A stretch of DNA of 30,180 nt, taken from positions 1 through 30,180 of the IMG/VR virus record IMGVR_UViG_3300047562_000303. One strand, written 5' to 3'. Positions within the stretch are counted from its first letter, which is position 1. Every line of letters begins with the position of its first letter. A program made the position numbers and the translations under genes. Source of the DNA: a virus. The notes under the pieces were generated by a model, which did not search any database, was not told the DNA's origin, and saw only the letters and a list, made by a program, of their open reading frames with translations. Of this stretch, positions 29,144 to 30,180 are shown one piece after another.

Positions 29144-30180
29144 GCGATGGTGCATCCGTTGTTGGCGAGGACGATCCAGCCGCCTGCGCCGCCGCTGTAA
29201 AGCAACGTCACAGAGTCGCCCGCGTCGTCAAACGTGACGGTCGATCCCACTAACAGGCTATTGATAGTTGCCACGGCGTTTTGACCACCGTCAGCCGCCA
29301 GGGCGATGAACTTGATCTGCCCATCGACACCGGCCGCCATAGTCATCGCCAGCGGAGAGACTGCGCCCGTTGCGAGGAAGGTCGCCACCTTGTTGATACT
29401 GATTGCACCGTCTACAGTCAGATCCTCGGTCCCGCCGACGATGCGGTTTTCCACGTCGATACTGGTAGCCGTTGCCACGCCAAGGACAGGCGTGACCAGC
29501 GTCGGGCTGGTGGCGAACACCAAAGACCCGCTGCCGGTCTCGTCGGTCACGGCTGCGGCGACTTGCGCCGAGGTGGCGACAAGCGTGTTGGACGCAAGGT
29601 TGATGGTCTTGTTGGTCAACGTCTGCGTGTCGTCAGTCGTCACCAGCGTCTTGCTGGCCGGAACTGTCGTGCCGTTCAGGGTCGTCGTGCTGGTGCTGGT
29701 CAGGGTCGTGAAGTAACCCGGCACCGCGCCGCCTGAGTCGCTGACGTTGTTGCTGCCGATGCAATACCATATCTTCTGACTGGCGCTATAGCGCAATGCG
29801 AAGGCGCTACCAGTCCCGAGGCTGGTAGGCTCACCGACCACATCGATTGCGCCGTTACCGTTGACCGTCAGCGCCGTTACAGCCTGCGTGCAAGCGACGA
29901 TAATCTCTTGCCCGTCCAAGCAGTTCGCGTTAGTCGGCAAGACAATCGTGCCCGCAGCATAGGGCGCCAGCGGTGACAGGATCAGGAAAGTATTATCTCC
30001 TGAATCGTTCACCTGGACGCTGAAGCCAGACGCGGACGGAACCGCCGTTTGCTCTTGGAAGTCCGGCGCGGCATAGGACGCGGCGACCAGGTTCAAGAGC
30101 GTTTGCAGGCTGGCCTTGCGTGCGTCGCCGTTGTTTGTGCTGTAGACCACCATCTGATCGGCGGTCGAAAGCGTGTTAAG
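29140..30180 (-). CDS. Fibre-like virion protein (N-terminus cut by window edge)
   Basis: The frame is open from the right edge to the stop at 29140-29142 (346 codons seen). An internal ATG at 30153 has no ribosome site and the upstream codons read LNTLSTADQMVVYSTNNGDA, a typical continuing start of a fibre-like protein, so the true start is outside. The protein is Ser/Thr/Ala-rich, with repeats of tail-fibre type: DTQTLTNKTINLASNTLVAT, then GSLVFATSPTLVTPVLGVAT. The last part is beta-rich (SLLVGSTVTFDDAGDSVTLL; GGWIVLANNG). Probably a head or tail fibre or decoration protein. Confidence 0.75.
   Translation of the reverse strand, partial: LNTLSTADQMVVYSTNNGDARKASLQTLLNLVAASYAAPDFQEQTAVPSASGFSVQVNDSGDNTFLILSPLAPYAAGTIVLPTNANCLDGQEIIVACTQAVTALTVNGNGAIDVVGEPTSLGTGSAFALRYSASQKIWYCIGSNNVSDSGGAVPGYFTTLTSTSTTTLNGTTVPASKTLVTTDDTQTLTNKTINLASNTLVATSAQVAAAVTDETGSGSLVFATSPTLVTPVLGVATATSIDVENRIVGGTEDLTVDGAISINKVATFLATGAVSPLAMTMAAGVDGQIKFIALAADGGQNAVATINSLLVGSTVTFDDAGDSVTLLYSGGAGGWIVLANNGCTIA

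Noticed and set aside
1-30180. tRNA genes, CRISPR arrays, insertion sequences, attachment sites
   Set aside because: No cloverleaf, spaced direct-repeat array, transposase or integrase was found by reading; absence of an attachment site cannot be proven without the rest of the genome.

Overview
The window is part of a tailed-phage (or prophage) genome of the P22-like podovirus type. The evidence is a P22-type portal, a gp10-type tail accessory protein, three consecutive ejection proteins in the P22 order gp7-gp20-gp16, and a tailspike with the P22 head-binding domain. High GC, abundant GTG codons and Gram-negative-style Shine-Dalgarno sites suggest a proteobacterial host; the exact host cannot be read from the sequence. 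Genes are tightly packed, mostly with ATGA or TGATG overlaps. No integrase, CI-type repressor, scaffold or major coat gene is inside the window; they would lie beyond its edges if present. No tRNA, rRNA, CRISPR array or insertion sequence was seen.

Layout. (1) 1-4463, minus strand: packaging block, read as ParB/methyltransferase fusion, small terminase, large terminase, portal (running off the left edge). (2) 4464-4853: gene-poor control region with a terminator, TGCGCA repeats, a 13-bp inverted repeat and a TATAAT box. (3) 4854-7513, minus: P22-Cro-like repressor, then a primase-polymerase/helicase. (4) 7514-7623: divergent promoter/operator region. (5) 7624-13296, plus: a replication and recombination cassette (unknown protein, Cas4-like DUF2800 nuclease, DUF2815 ssDNA-binding protein, family B DNA polymerase, VRR-NUC nuclease, SNF2 helicase, small HTH protein). 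(6) 13187-13557: a second, lambda-Cro-like repressor gene on the minus strand with its own divergent promoter region. (7) 13558-16530, plus: accessory early operon (unknown proteins, two small membrane proteins, PAPS-reductase-like ATPase, zinc-ribbon-like protein, HTH protein, DUF3310, MazG-like). (8) 16548-16589: convergent terminator. (9) 16581-30180, minus: late genes read right to left: a fibre-like virion protein open at the right edge, two very basic small proteins, gp10, a gp26-position protein, a small virion protein, gp7, gp20 and gp16 analogues, a small virion protein, tailspike, second fibre, then lysis genes.

How it works together. The two minus-strand late blocks run in the same direction and would join outside the window in a circular or permuted genome. 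The central part is early functions, controlled by two unrelated Cro-type proteins at two separate divergent promoter regions. The most unusual points are the dual Cro architecture without a visible CI, the coexistence of a primase-polymerase and a family B polymerase on opposite transcripts, the repeat-rich region before the methyltransferase-terminase operon, the PAPS-reductase operon, and a 32-codon truncated relative of a virion gene wedged beside the endolysin gene.
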